DNA of 32,042 nucleotides from Bacteroidales bacterium (lineage in GTDB: Bacteria; Bacteroidota; Bacteroidia; Bacteroidales; UBA12481): contig JAAYIP010000094.1 of NCBI GenBank assembly GCA_012523435.1, positions 1-32,042 of the forward strand, in the 5' to 3' direction. Position 1 is the first letter of the stretch; each line of letters opens with the position of its first letter. The notes beneath the pieces are model-generated. The model saw only the letters and a list, made by a program, of their open reading frames with translations, was not told where the DNA came from and ran no database searches. The position numbers and the translations under genes were made by a program. This document shows positions 1-7,154 of the stretch, in pieces.

Positions 1-2
1 GC

Positions 3-143
3 CGCAATGGAATGCATCGATATAATAATCAAGATCATAGCATGTTGACTGCCATGACCGTGGTGGATAACCTGTTGGCAGGCATCCGTTCCAAGGAGTC
101 GATTTGGCAAGTCAATACCGAAGATGATTACCATGAAGAATGA
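3..143 (+). CDS. 3' end of a probable NAD(P)/FAD-dependent oxidoreductase (partial)
   Basis: An open frame enters from the window edge and runs 46 codons to TGA at 141-143. The readable tail contains RYNNQDHSMLTAM followed by VNTEDDYHEE. From memory, an aromatic-N-N-x-D-H-S-M-x-T-A-M stretch close to the C-terminus resembles the ends of amine-oxidase or protoporphyrinogen-oxidase-like flavoproteins, where it lies in the FAD-binding half; this is recall and not an alignment. The frame overlaps the start of the following membrane-protein gene by 20 bases (or 11 if that gene starts at its second ATG), so the two genes are probably co-transcribed and translationally coupled. Only the tail is present, so the substrate and full domain structure cannot be judged. 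That it is a real gene end is more certain than the family. Confidence 0.5.
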   Translation, partial: RNGMHRYNNQDHSMLTAMTVVDNLLAGIRSKESIWQVNTEDDYHEE

Positions 144-1887
144 CTGGTCGTGGCGGTATTTTTGGCCGGTAGGGTTACTGGCTCTGTTCCTCACGGCAGC
201 CAATGCGTTCTTGCAGGTTCCCGGTGGAGAGGGATTCAATCCCAGCGATGATGGCGTGATCCTGGCACAGTCGTACCGGCTGCTTCAGGGCGAAGTGCCG
301 CACCGGGATTTTATTTCCATCCGACCGGTAGGATCAGCTGTGATGCATCTGATCCATTTTTTTTCGCCGCTGCCTCTGGTGATTTCATCCAGATGGATGG
401 TTCTGCTAGCGTATTTTTTGATCAGTCTGTTGTTTGCCCTGGCCTGGCTCCCTTATGCTAAAATTTTGAGATCGAAAAACGGGCGCTGGTTTTTTGCCGG
501 ACTAGTCCTTTTGCAATTTTTGCTGACCGAGAATCACTATAACCTGTTCCCCTGGACTACGGTTGATGCTCTTCTCTGGGCAGGTGTTGCCTTGTTGGCC
601 TGGAGTCGTCTCGAAGCACGACCGGATAGGAGAGTGTTGGTGAAATTATTCTGTCTCTTTTGGGGGATTACTGCTGCGGCGCTTTGCCGGCAGACTTTCC
701 TTCTGCCAGGGTTACTGCTGGCGATCGTGACGGCCTGGAGATATCTATTTAAAATGCCTGTTGGCTCACGAGGAATGTTGCGTTGGGGTGCCTCCCTGGC
801 CGGAGCTTTGCCGGGATGGGTGTACATCGGTTTTTTAACAATCACAGGCAGCTGGGGAAATTTTCTAACTCAAATGACCGGTCGGACCGAGTTTTGGGAA
901 ACCGGGATTCAGAAGTTCTCCGACAATTTTTGGAGAACACCGGTCTGGGGAGCCTTTATGTTAGTTTTTGTGATCGGCCTGCTGATCAGATGGTCGGATG
1001 ATGACACGCGGCTAATTTTTTTGGCGAAGAAGCTCTTGTCGGCCGGACATGCCGTGTTGATGGTGCTGATCTTATTGGCTACGATTGCTATCTTCTTGAT
1101 TCCAAATTACTTATTTGCCTGGTCGTTCATATTTTTTTGGTTAGTGCTTCTGCAAATTCTTATGCTGAAGTTATTCCCTCTGAACGAAAGGCCACGAATG
1201 GCGATGGCCTGGTGGATTTTGTTGATAGCCTGGACCAGCTCCTTGTCGTTGGGTGACAATGCCCCGGTATTTGCCACGGGGATCTTGGCTGGTGCGGGGA
1301 TTTTGCTCTTTCTTGAGTCATTCACAACTGATAAATTAGCCAGGTGGCCAGTTCTAACCAGTGTTATCGCCGCTCTTTTCCTCGCAGGGCTTACGCTGAT
1401 CTCGTTCAGGGCGCAGCAGCAAAACAATTACCGGGATCTGCCTGCTGATGAGCTAAGTGCTTCGCTGGGAGAGGTATTCCCTGGGTTGAAAGGTGTTCGT
1501 TCGACTGAGGTGATGCACGACTACCTTTCGGAGATCCGGATGATCTACGAAGAGCTCGGATCACCAACTGGCCGTCTGGCTGTTTGGCCGAATAATGCCC
1601 TGATTTATGCTCTTCTCGAGAGTCCCAATCCATTTCCGCTCGACTGGATGCAGGCTGCAGAATATCCTGGAAATGAGAAACGATTATATCAGGAAATCAG
1701 CCGGACTATGAGTAGTGGCACCTACTATATTCTTCTGGAGCGCTATAATGTGAAATGGATTGCTAATCAGCAAATTCCGATTCAACTAGAATCAACTGAC
1801 CATCCTTATCTGGGAATGATGAAGGAGTGGGCGGTGGAGCGGCCGATTGATAGTCGGTGGTTTAGACTTTTCGTCAGCCGCCAATAA
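124..1887 (+). CDS. GT-C-like polytopic membrane protein, putative polyprenol-phosphate-dependent glycosyltransferase
   Basis: This 587-residue protein is hydrophobic over roughly its first 430 residues, with about ten or more predicted membrane helices, then has a soluble C-terminal part of about 150 residues. After the first helix, the stretch around residues 40-70 (NPSDDGVILAQSYRLL, then GEVPHRDF) looks like the first extracytoplasmic loop of GT-C fold glycosyltransferases, where an acidic pair (here D42-D43) binds metal and the lipid-phosphate sugar donor. It would then add sugars on the periplasmic side of the inner membrane; the acceptor is unknown. The start overlaps the upstream oxidoreductase gene, suggesting a joint envelope or glycan role. 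A second ATG at 133 is an alternative start. The gene converges on rpmH with only 16 bases between stop codons and no hairpin visible. The GT-C fold is likely; the enzymatic role is inferred. Confidence 0.6.
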   Translation: MITMKNDWSWRYFWPVGLLALFLTAANAFLQVPGGEGFNPSDDGVILAQSYRLLQGEVPHRDFISIRPVGSAVMHLIHFFSPLPLVISSRWMVLLAYFLISLLFALAWLPYAKILRSKNGRWFFAGLVLLQFLLTENHYNLFPWTTVDALLWAGVALLAWSRLEARPDRRVLVKLFCLFWGITAAALCRQTFLLPGLLLAIVTAWRYLFKMPVGSRGMLRWGASLAGALPGWVYIGFLTITGSWGNFLTQMTGRTEFWETGIQKFSDNFWRTPVWGAFMLVFVIGLLIRWSDDDTRLIFLAKKLLSAGHAVLMVLILLATIAIFLIPNYLFAWSFIFFWLVLLQILMLKLFPLNERPRMAMAWWILLIAWTSSLSLGDNAPVFATGILAGAGILLFLESFTTDKLARWPVLTSVIAALFLAGLTLISFRAQQQNNYRDLPADELSASLGEVFPGLKGVRSTEVMHDYLSEIRMIYEELGSPTGRLAVWPNNALIYALLESPNPFPLDWMQAAEYPGNEKRLYQEISRTMSSGTYYILLERYNVKWIANQQIPIQLESTDHPYLGMMKEWAVERPIDSRWFRLFVSRQ

Positions 1888-1903
1888 AAAAACTTTTAAA
1901 GGA

Positions 1904-2062
1904 TTAGGCTTTGTGGCTTCGCTCGTCGGAAACAGTAAGCTTTTTGCGTCCTTTAGCCCTGCGTGAAGCAATAACATTGCGGCCACCAACAGATGACATA
2001 CGCTCACGAAATCCGTGCTTATTCCGGCGTTTCCGGTTCGAGGGTTGGAAAGTCCTTTTCAT
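1904..2062 (-). CDS. rpmH: 50S ribosomal protein L34
   Basis: This 52-residue, highly basic protein begins [20 protein letters not shown] and continues with the family's RM-S---GR-V---RR-KGRK-LTVSD pattern, so identification is secure. L34 is a component of the large ribosomal subunit. Start and stop were placed by translating the reverse strand by hand: ATG at 2062-2060, TAA at 1906-1904. A purine-rich AAAGGA lies about 8 bases before the ATG. In many bacteria rpmH is followed by rnpA; here the next gene downstream (GT-C-like protein) is on the opposite strand, so L34 appears to be transcribed alone. The upstream neighbour on the same strand is rsmG, whose stop lies 86 bases away with a promoter between them. 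Confidence 0.97.
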   Translation of the reverse strand: MKRTFQPSNRKRRNKHGFRERMSSVGGRNVIASRRAKGRKKLTVSDERSHKA

Positions 2063-2102
2063 GATTTGCGTCCTTTAAAATCAGTTCCGTTAAATCGGAT
2101 CG

Positions 2103-2133
2103 CAAAGATAGATATTATTTGAAATAAACCAAA
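2103..2133 (-). promoter_or_regulatory. Bacteroidota-type promoter for rpmH
   Basis: Read on the minus strand, TATCTTTG (2110-2103) matches the TAnnTTTG -7 element and TTTG (2133-2130) matches the -33 element, with a 19-base gap. This is the best-matching promoter in the window. Transcription would begin near 2096, giving a leader of roughly 35 bases before the rpmH ATG. Confidence 0.7.
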
Positions 2134-2148
2134 AACTTCACTGCCAAT

Positions 2149-2772
2149 TCAAAAAACCGGCAGGTAAATAACTTTTTTGGTTTCAAAGAAAGCCTCCTCA
2201 AACCAAAGGCTGATATCATAGGTTTTGACTATGGGGGTAAAGTTTTTGAGCTCTTCGGAGAGTTCACCGCCTTTCAGATAAAAGATTCCATTGGCCAGAC
2301 TGCCGGCCTGGCCTGCTTTGATCAGTGGGTAAACCCATTTATGGAATTCGGGGAAGGAGGTAACGGCGCGACTCACCACGTAGTCAAAGTTTTCGTTGAG
2401 TTCTTCGACGCGGCATTTTTTTGCGGTGACATTTTTTAGCCCAAGTTCTGCAGCGATATTTTCCACCACCATAATTTTTTTGCCGATGGAGTCGGCCAGC
2501 AGGAATTGGGTGTCTGGGAAGAGGATGGCCAGGGGTATTCCTGGCAGCCCACCTCCGGTACCGGCATCCAGGACCAAAGCACCGTGATTGAAAGTCACCA
2601 GTCTGGCAATGGCCAATGAATGGAGAATGTGATTGATAGCTAAATTATCAATATCCTTCCTGGAAATGATGTTAATCCGTTCGTTCCAGTATCGGTATAG
2701 ATCCTCCAGCTGGGAGATCTGATCAGCCTGATGGGGTGTGAGTAGGGGAAAGTAGGTTAAGACCGGATTCAC
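2149..2772 (-). CDS. rsmG: 16S rRNA (guanine(527)-N7)-methyltransferase RsmG
   Basis: The 207-residue protein has the length and pattern of RsmG (GidB), which methylates N7 of G527 in 16S rRNA using S-adenosylmethionine. The SAM-binding glycine loop is VLDAGTGGGLPGIPLA at residues 67-82. Other family features are the N-terminal YWNERINIISRKD stretch before it and DYVVSRAV in the second half. The start is GTG at 2772-2770; the preceding sigma-factor gene ends one base upstream (TAA-G-GTG), so the two are translationally coupled. Loss of RsmG in other bacteria gives low-level streptomycin resistance, which is family knowledge. The gene sits in a minus-strand unit: glycosyltransferase, sigma factor, rsmG. 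Confidence 0.95.
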   Translation of the reverse strand: MNPVLTYFPLLTPHQADQISQLEDLYRYWNERINIISRKDIDNLAINHILHSLAIARLVTFNHGALVLDAGTGGGLPGIPLAILFPDTQFLLADSIGKKIMVVENIAAELGLKNVTAKKCRVEELNENFDYVVSRAVTSFPEFHKWVYPLIKAGQAGSLANGIFYLKGGELSEELKNFTPIVKTYDISLWFEEAFFETKKVIYLPVF

Positions 2773-2773
2773 C

Positions 2774-3364
2774 TTACACTTCTTTAGTTTTTATAATATT
2801 GTATAACAGCTCTTTAGCCCTAAAAAGTTGTGCTTTTAGGGTTCCCATCGGTAAATTGAGTTTCGCGGCGATTTCTTCATAGGAATATTGTGAGAAGTAC
2901 CGGAGTTTAATCAACTCGCTATATCTGGGTTTCAGCTGATCGACAACAGCAAGGAGTAGGTCGGATTTTTGTTTTCGGATCATCTCTTCCTCTGGATCGG
3001 CGAAGTCTGACTGGAGCTGGACCGGATTATCATCGTCAGAATTACGACCTTGGCTATCGATGGAGATGGTCTTGTTACGCTGCCTTCTGATATGATCGAT
3101 CGCGTTGTTATTTGCAATTCTGAACAACCAGGTGCTGAAGGCATATTCGGGCTCATAGGACTTCAGGTTTTTAAAGGCCTTCCCGAATGCTTCAATGGTG
3201 AGATCTTCAGCATCATCTTTGTTGTGGACCATCTTCAGTAACATGTAATAGACAGAATCCCAGTGCCTTTTAAGCAATTCGGCATAAGCTTTCTGATCCC
3301 CGCTTAATGCTTGCTGGATCCTGTCGTAGTCTTGTTTTGCTCGGTTAGAAAGATCGCTAGACAT
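2774..3364 (-). CDS. ECF-type RNA polymerase sigma factor
   Basis: This 196-residue protein has the two sigma regions of the extracytoplasmic-function group and no region 1 or 3. Region 2 covers about residues 25-95, including DDAEDLTIEAFGKAF and the DNA-melting part FSTWLFRIANNNAIDHIRR. Region 4 covers about 137-190, with the helix-turn-helix YSYEEIAAKLNLPMGTLKAQ. It would direct RNA polymerase to an unknown promoter set. I chose ATG at 3364-3362 because it forms a TAATG overlap with the stop codon of the upstream glycosyltransferase gene; a TTG two codons earlier is possible but less likely. No anti-sigma factor gene is adjacent. Coupling to a glycosyltransferase and rsmG suggests constitutive, growth-linked expression, but this is inference. 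The ECF assignment is firm, the regulon unknown. Confidence 0.93.
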   Translation of the reverse strand: MSSDLSNRAKQDYDRIQQALSGDQKAYAELLKRHWDSVYYMLLKMVHNKDDAEDLTIEAFGKAFKNLKSYEPEYAFSTWLFRIANNNAIDHIRRQRNKTISIDSQGRNSDDDNPVQLQSDFADPEEEMIRKQKSDLLLAVVDQLKPRYSELIKLRYFSQYSYEEIAAKLNLPMGTLKAQLFRAKELLYNIIKTKEV

Positions 3365-4527
3365 TACCAACTGAATTTATTGCCTTTTCGAAGCCGGTTT
3401 TTTAAGATGAGAACTGCATGGATCCAGGGGATGATAATCTCGTGAATCAGCGACAAGAGCCAGACTCCTTTTTCTTTTAGACGTTTGATGGTGAGCTTGG
3501 TAATCCAGAGTCGGGTGAGGAGGCGAATGAAAGCCAGGATGATCAGGTATCCTGCAAATCTCCACCAAGATAGCAGCAGAATCAGGCAAAAATAATAGAC
3601 CACCCGGGAGATGCTTTCAAAACGTATCATGAGCCTTTGTCTTCGTCTGAAGTGGGAAACAGCAGCCAGGTCTTCCTGTTTTCGTCTGAGCCACTCCTTC
3701 AAGGTTCTTGGAGCTTCGGCCATTAAAATGCTGTCTGGGTGAATTTCAATCGAGGTATTCAGAGAGGTGGCCGATTGGTTGACGAATACGTCGTTCTCTC
3801 CCGATGGCAGGTGAAGCTGACTGGCATAACCTTTTCGCTTGATAAATAGTGATTTACGAAAAGCAAGGTTTCGACCATTAGCTTTGAATGGATTCCCTTT
3901 CAGTGCAAATCCGAGATATTGCTGCGCATCCATTAGGTTGTCGGTACGAAAAAACCGGTTGAGTACCGATTTTTCGCGATGATAGGTGCAATACCCGATT
4001 ACAATATCATTTTTCATCAGAAAATTCGACTGCATGTGCGTGATCCAGTCGGGCCCCTGCGGTCGGCAGCTGGCCTCCGTAAAGAGCAGCTGCTCATGTT
4101 TGGCAGCTTTAACCCCGATCGTCTGAGCCAGCTTTCGCGCGTGAGGATAAGGATGATTCCGCTCAATATGGGTCACGTAGAGATGTGGATGCTCCTTCTG
4201 AAATTGGGTTAATAGATCCGCCGTCTCATCCTCTGATCCTTCATTAACTACAACGACCTGAAAATCAGGATAATTCTGATTGAGGATGATTGGTAGGTTA
4301 GCTGCCAGGTTGATGGCCTCATTTTTAACACAAAGAATGACTGACACTGAATCCTGGTCTGATTTGATGTTGGTCTTTTTATATCGGCCAACCTGGCGAT
4401 AATAACGCAGGTAAAAAAACATCTGGACCGCCCATGACAGAAGTGTCAGGCAAGCCAATGCCAGGAAAATGTAATCAGACCAGACAGTGAGGGGAATCTC
4501 GAACAGGGTTTGAATAATCTGATCCAT
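3364..4527 (-). CDS. membrane-anchored family 2 glycosyltransferase with altered metal-binding motif
   Basis: The 387-residue protein has one N-terminal membrane helix (about residues 17-40), a GT-A catalytic domain (about 58-290) and C-terminal hydrophobic helices (about 308-380). The domain opens with VSVILCVKNEAINL, followed by VVVVNEGSEDETADLL (91-106), the nucleotide-sugar binding loop. LFTEASCRP (148-156) occupies the place of the usual DxD metal motif, GENDVF (243-248) the acidic base region, and KEWLRRKQED (277-286) the place of the QxxRW-type motif. The likely role is transfer of a sugar from a nucleotide donor on the cytoplasmic membrane face; donor and product are unknown. The DxD position reads E-A-S and the loop has N-E-G-S where N-D-G-S is usual, so catalysis may be altered. 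It is the first gene of the unit with the sigma factor and rsmG (TAATG overlap). Confidence 0.82.
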   Translation of the reverse strand: MDQIIQTLFEIPLTVWSDYIFLALACLTLLSWAVQMFFYLRYYRQVGRYKKTNIKSDQDSVSVILCVKNEAINLAANLPIILNQNYPDFQVVVVNEGSEDETADLLTQFQKEHPHLYVTHIERNHPYPHARKLAQTIGVKAAKHEQLLFTEASCRPQGPDWITHMQSNFLMKNDIVIGYCTYHREKSVLNRFFRTDNLMDAQQYLGFALKGNPFKANGRNLAFRKSLFIKRKGYASQLHLPSGENDVFVNQSATSLNTSIEIHPDSILMAEAPRTLKEWLRRKQEDLAAVSHFRRRQRLMIRFESISRVVYYFCLILLLSWWRFAGYLIILAFIRLLTRLWITKLTIKRLKEKGVWLLSLIHEIIIPWIHAVLILKNRLRKGNKFSW

Positions 4528-4573
4528 AAATAATTAGGAAGATGGTCGCTCAAGCTAGACGATAATAGGCTTC

Positions 4574-4581
4574 CAAAGATA
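4574..4581 (-). promoter_or_regulatory. -7 element of a probable promoter for the glycosyltransferase/sigma/rsmG unit
   Basis: On the minus strand this reads TATCTTTG, a perfect TAnnTTTG element, 46 bases before the glycosyltransferase ATG. The upstream -33 match is weak (TTTC at 4606-4603, 21-base gap). It faces away from an identical element serving tgt 14 bases further along. Confidence 0.55.
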
Positions 4582-4595
4582 GTTTGAAAAAAGCA

Positions 4596-4603
4596 TATCT
4601 TTG
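4596..4603 (+). promoter_or_regulatory. -7 element of a probable promoter for tgt-lptG
   Basis: TATCTTTG matches TAnnTTTG exactly and ends 14 bases before the tgt ATG. Transcription would then start around 4610, leaving a leader of under 10 bases. No good -33 TTTG lies at the normal spacing; the position is occupied by the start region of the opposing promoter. Confidence 0.5.
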
Positions 4604-4617
4604 AAATTTTGTGAAGA

Positions 4618-5748
4618 ATGGAATTTCAAATTGAATCCATAGATCCAGCCAGCCATGCCAGGGCCGGAAAATTCCGGACGGGCCATGGTGAGGTTCCCAC
4701 GCCTGTTTTTATGCCAGTAGGCACTGGCGGAACCGTTAAGGCCGTTCATCAGCGTGAGCTGAAAAGTGACATTGATGCGCCGATCATCCTGTCCAATACC
4801 TATCACCTGTATCTCAGGCCGGGAACCGATGTATTAAAGGCAGCCGGCGGTTTACACCGTTTTATCGGTTGGGATCGACCGATTTTGACAGATAGTGGTG
4901 GCTATCAGGTTTTTAGTATGGCTGAGAATCGCAAGCTAAAACCTGAAGGAGCTTGGTTCTCCTCCCATATCGACGGATCAAGGCACCTATTTAGTCCGGA
5001 AAACGTAGTTGAGATTCAGCGGGCTATCGGATCAGATTTAACGATGGCGTTCGACGAGTGCACACCCTGGCCATGTGATCATCAGTATGCGGCAAGCTCA
5101 ATGAATCTCACCCACGACTGGCTGGCTCGAGGGGTTGAGCATTTCAAGAAGACCGAGCCGTTATATGGCTATGAACAATTTTTTCTACCGATCGTTCAGG
5201 GCAGTGTCTTTCCGGATCTCAGGCGACAATCGGCCGAATTCATCGCATCCATGGAGATGCCTGCCAATGCCATCGGGGGATTATCGGTTGGCGAGCCTGA
5301 GGAAACAATGTATGAGATGATCGAGGTGGTCAATGGCATACTTCCGGCCAACAAACCCCGTTATTTGATGGGAGTCGGCACTCCGGTGAATATTCTCGAA
5401 GCCATCTCACGCGGAGTTGACCTGTTCGATTGCGTCATGCCTACCCGTAATGGACGAAACGGGATGTTATTTACCCGACAGGGTATCATGAATATCAAAA
5501 ACGAAAAGTGGAAAGTCGATTTTTCTCCGTTAGATACGGATGGTGCCTGTTTTGTTGACCAGCACTATTCCAAGGCTTACCTACGACACCTCATCATGAC
5601 AGGGGAGCGGCTGGGTGCACAGATTGCCTCAGTGCACAACCTGGCATTCTACCTCTGGCTGGTGCGCGAAGCAAGGGAGCAGATCCTTGCCGGGACCTTC
5701 ACCCAATGGAAAAATGCGATGATTCCTCAATTGAAATCACGGCTCTGA
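4618..5748 (+). CDS. tgt: queuine tRNA-ribosyltransferase (tRNA-guanine transglycosylase)
   Basis: The 376-residue protein is a full-length bacterial Tgt, which exchanges G34 for the queuosine precursor preQ1 in tRNAs with GUN anticodons. It has the TIM-barrel family motifs: PVFMPVGTGGTVKAV near the N-terminus, LTDSGGYQVFS (90-100, with active-site D92), PIVQGS (191-196), GGLSVGE (220-226), MGVGTP, and DLFDCVMPTRNGRNG (269-282 and following), where D271 corresponds to the nucleophile. The C-terminal zinc region reads DGACFVDQHYSKAYLRHL and ends in IASVHN: only one cysteine (C311) and the histidine (H340) of the classical Cys3His site remain. I recall that Tgt proteins of this phylum often lack these cysteines. 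lptG follows after 4 bases, so they form an operon. Confidence 0.97.
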   Translation: MEFQIESIDPASHARAGKFRTGHGEVPTPVFMPVGTGGTVKAVHQRELKSDIDAPIILSNTYHLYLRPGTDVLKAAGGLHRFIGWDRPILTDSGGYQVFSMAENRKLKPEGAWFSSHIDGSRHLFSPENVVEIQRAIGSDLTMAFDECTPWPCDHQYAASSMNLTHDWLARGVEHFKKTEPLYGYEQFFLPIVQGSVFPDLRRQSAEFIASMEMPANAIGGLSVGEPEETMYEMIEVVNGILPANKPRYLMGVGTPVNILEAISRGVDLFDCVMPTRNGRNGMLFTRQGIMNIKNEKWKVDFSPLDTDGACFVDQHYSKAYLRHLIMTGERLGAQIASVHNLAFYLWLVREAREQILAGTFTQWKNAMIPQLKSRL

Positions 5749-5752
5749 CGCG

Positions 5753-6829
5753 ATGTTCAAAAGGCTTGATATCTATATTATCCTTAAGTTCCTTGGAACA
5801 TTTTTTCTCGCCATCGGATTGATCACGCTGGTGGCTGTGGTGTTTGATTTTTCGGAGCGTGTCGATGATTTTATTCAGCATCAGGCTCCCCTTAGATTGA
5901 TTCTGACTCAGTATTATCTGAATTTCATCCCCTACTTTCTCAATCTGTTTAGTTTCCTGTTTGTGTTTATCGCGGTGATCTTCTTTACCTCAAAGATGGC
6001 TGTCCACAGTGAGATCACGGCTATCCTGGCCAACGGTATCAGTTATCGACGGCTGATGCAGCCTTACCTGATTGCGGCTTTTTGTATTGCCTTGGTCAGT
6101 TTCTTGCTGGCTAACTACCTGATTCCTTACACCAGCATCGCCCGGCTTGATTTTGAAGAAAAATATCTCAATAAAATCAGCGGTCCCCCGGAACGGGATA
6201 TCCATAAGCAGATTGATACCGGTGCCTATATTTATGTTGATAATTTTAACCAGCGTAGCCTGCGAGGAACCCGGTTCTCCATTGAGAAATTCGAAGATGG
6301 AGTGCTGATTTCCAAGCTGATGGCTGATTATGTCCAGTACGATACCGCAACGGGAACCTGGAAGGCTCACAATTACTGGATCCGGGAGATTGACGGTTTA
6401 AAGGAGACCATGACGAGTGGAAAGCTGCTGGATACCCTGCTGAATCTTGATCCCAGTGATTTTAACCGTAGGGCTAATATTGTGGAGGCCATGACAACTC
6501 CTCAGCTGAAGGAGTTCATCGAACGGGAGTTGAGCCGGGGTCATGGAGATGTCTATTACGAGATTGAACGCCATCGCCGATCGGCCGGCCCCTTTGCCGT
6601 GTTTATCCTCACGGTGATTGGCGTGGCCCTGTCAAGCCGACGGATGCGTGGAGGCATCGGTGTACACATTGGATTCGGGATTGCCCTTTCCTTCTCCTAC
6701 ATTCTCTTCATGCAGGTGTCCAAGGAGTTTGCCCGGGCAGGGAGCCTGACGCCTTGGTTGGCAGTCTGGCTCCCAAATTTCATTTATGCGGCCATCGCTG
6801 TGGTTCTATATCGATTAGCACCGAAGTAA
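5753..6829 (+). CDS. lptG: LptF/LptG family permease of lipopolysaccharide export
   Basis: The 358-residue protein has the LptF/LptG (YjgP/YjgQ) layout: three N-terminal membrane helices (about 12-32, 59-79, 104-124), a periplasmic beta-jellyroll-like region (about 125-270) and three C-terminal helices. The cytoplasmic loop SEITAILANGISYRRLMQP (86-104) is the family's coupling segment that contacts the LptB ATPase. LptFG extracts lipopolysaccharide from the inner membrane using LptB2 ATP hydrolysis and hands it to LptC. Placement 4 bases after tgt is typical of Bacteroidota and supports the LptG name, but LptF and LptG are hard to separate by eye. No lptB, lptC or second permease gene is in the window. 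Downstream is a 325-base gap before the next operon. Confidence 0.88.
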   Translation: MFKRLDIYIILKFLGTFFLAIGLITLVAVVFDFSERVDDFIQHQAPLRLILTQYYLNFIPYFLNLFSFLFVFIAVIFFTSKMAVHSEITAILANGISYRRLMQPYLIAAFCIALVSFLLANYLIPYTSIARLDFEEKYLNKISGPPERDIHKQIDTGAYIYVDNFNQRSLRGTRFSIEKFEDGVLISKLMADYVQYDTATGTWKAHNYWIREIDGLKETMTSGKLLDTLLNLDPSDFNRRANIVEAMTTPQLKEFIERELSRGHGDVYYEIERHRRSAGPFAVFILTVIGVALSSRRMRGGIGVHIGFGIALSFSYILFMQVSKEFARAGSLTPWLAVWLPNFIYAAIAVVLYRLAPK

Positions 6830-7154
6830 GGCGGTCGACCAAAATTGACGCTCTGTGGTTGCAATTGTAACGACACCCCCGTTTTTGAGTCATAACCATG
6901 GATCATGCTCACCAAGACATCACCTCCCTGATGATCGTAGGGATTATCTTTGTTTGCGGTGGCACAGAACGGGTTGTTGGCGATAATTTTGGGCGAAAAC
7001 TCGAAAAATAGATTCCGTTAAGGAATGATATAGGATTAGCAATATGGAAGGGTTTTACCATGCGAGGTAGAGCTCTTATTTTAACAACTTTTAACAAGAT
7101 TAATGATTAAACTTGTTCACTATTAAACCATCAAACAGCTAAACAAATAGAGAC
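6830..7154 (+). other. intergenic stretch with no convincing gene
   Basis: This 325-base stretch separates lptG from the ABC/RND operon. It holds a 37-codon open frame at 6898-7011 without a visible ribosome binding site; its translation includes HQDITSLMIVGIIFV, faintly like the end of M20-type amidohydrolases, so it may be gene debris. A TATCTTTG sequence at 6945-6952 matches the -7 element but lacks a -33 partner and lies about 200 bases before the operon. The last 80 bases are AT-rich (repeated TTTAACAA and ATTAAAC stretches) and are the most likely site of the operon's promoter and any regulator binding, although no strong TAnnTTTG is present there. No clear terminator for lptG is visible. 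Confidence 0.4.

Noticed and set aside
6945-6952. TATCTTTG as the promoter of the ABC/RND operon
   Set aside because: It has no -33 partner at the usual spacing, lies about 200 bases upstream of the first start codon and falls within an unexplained open frame; it may be chance.
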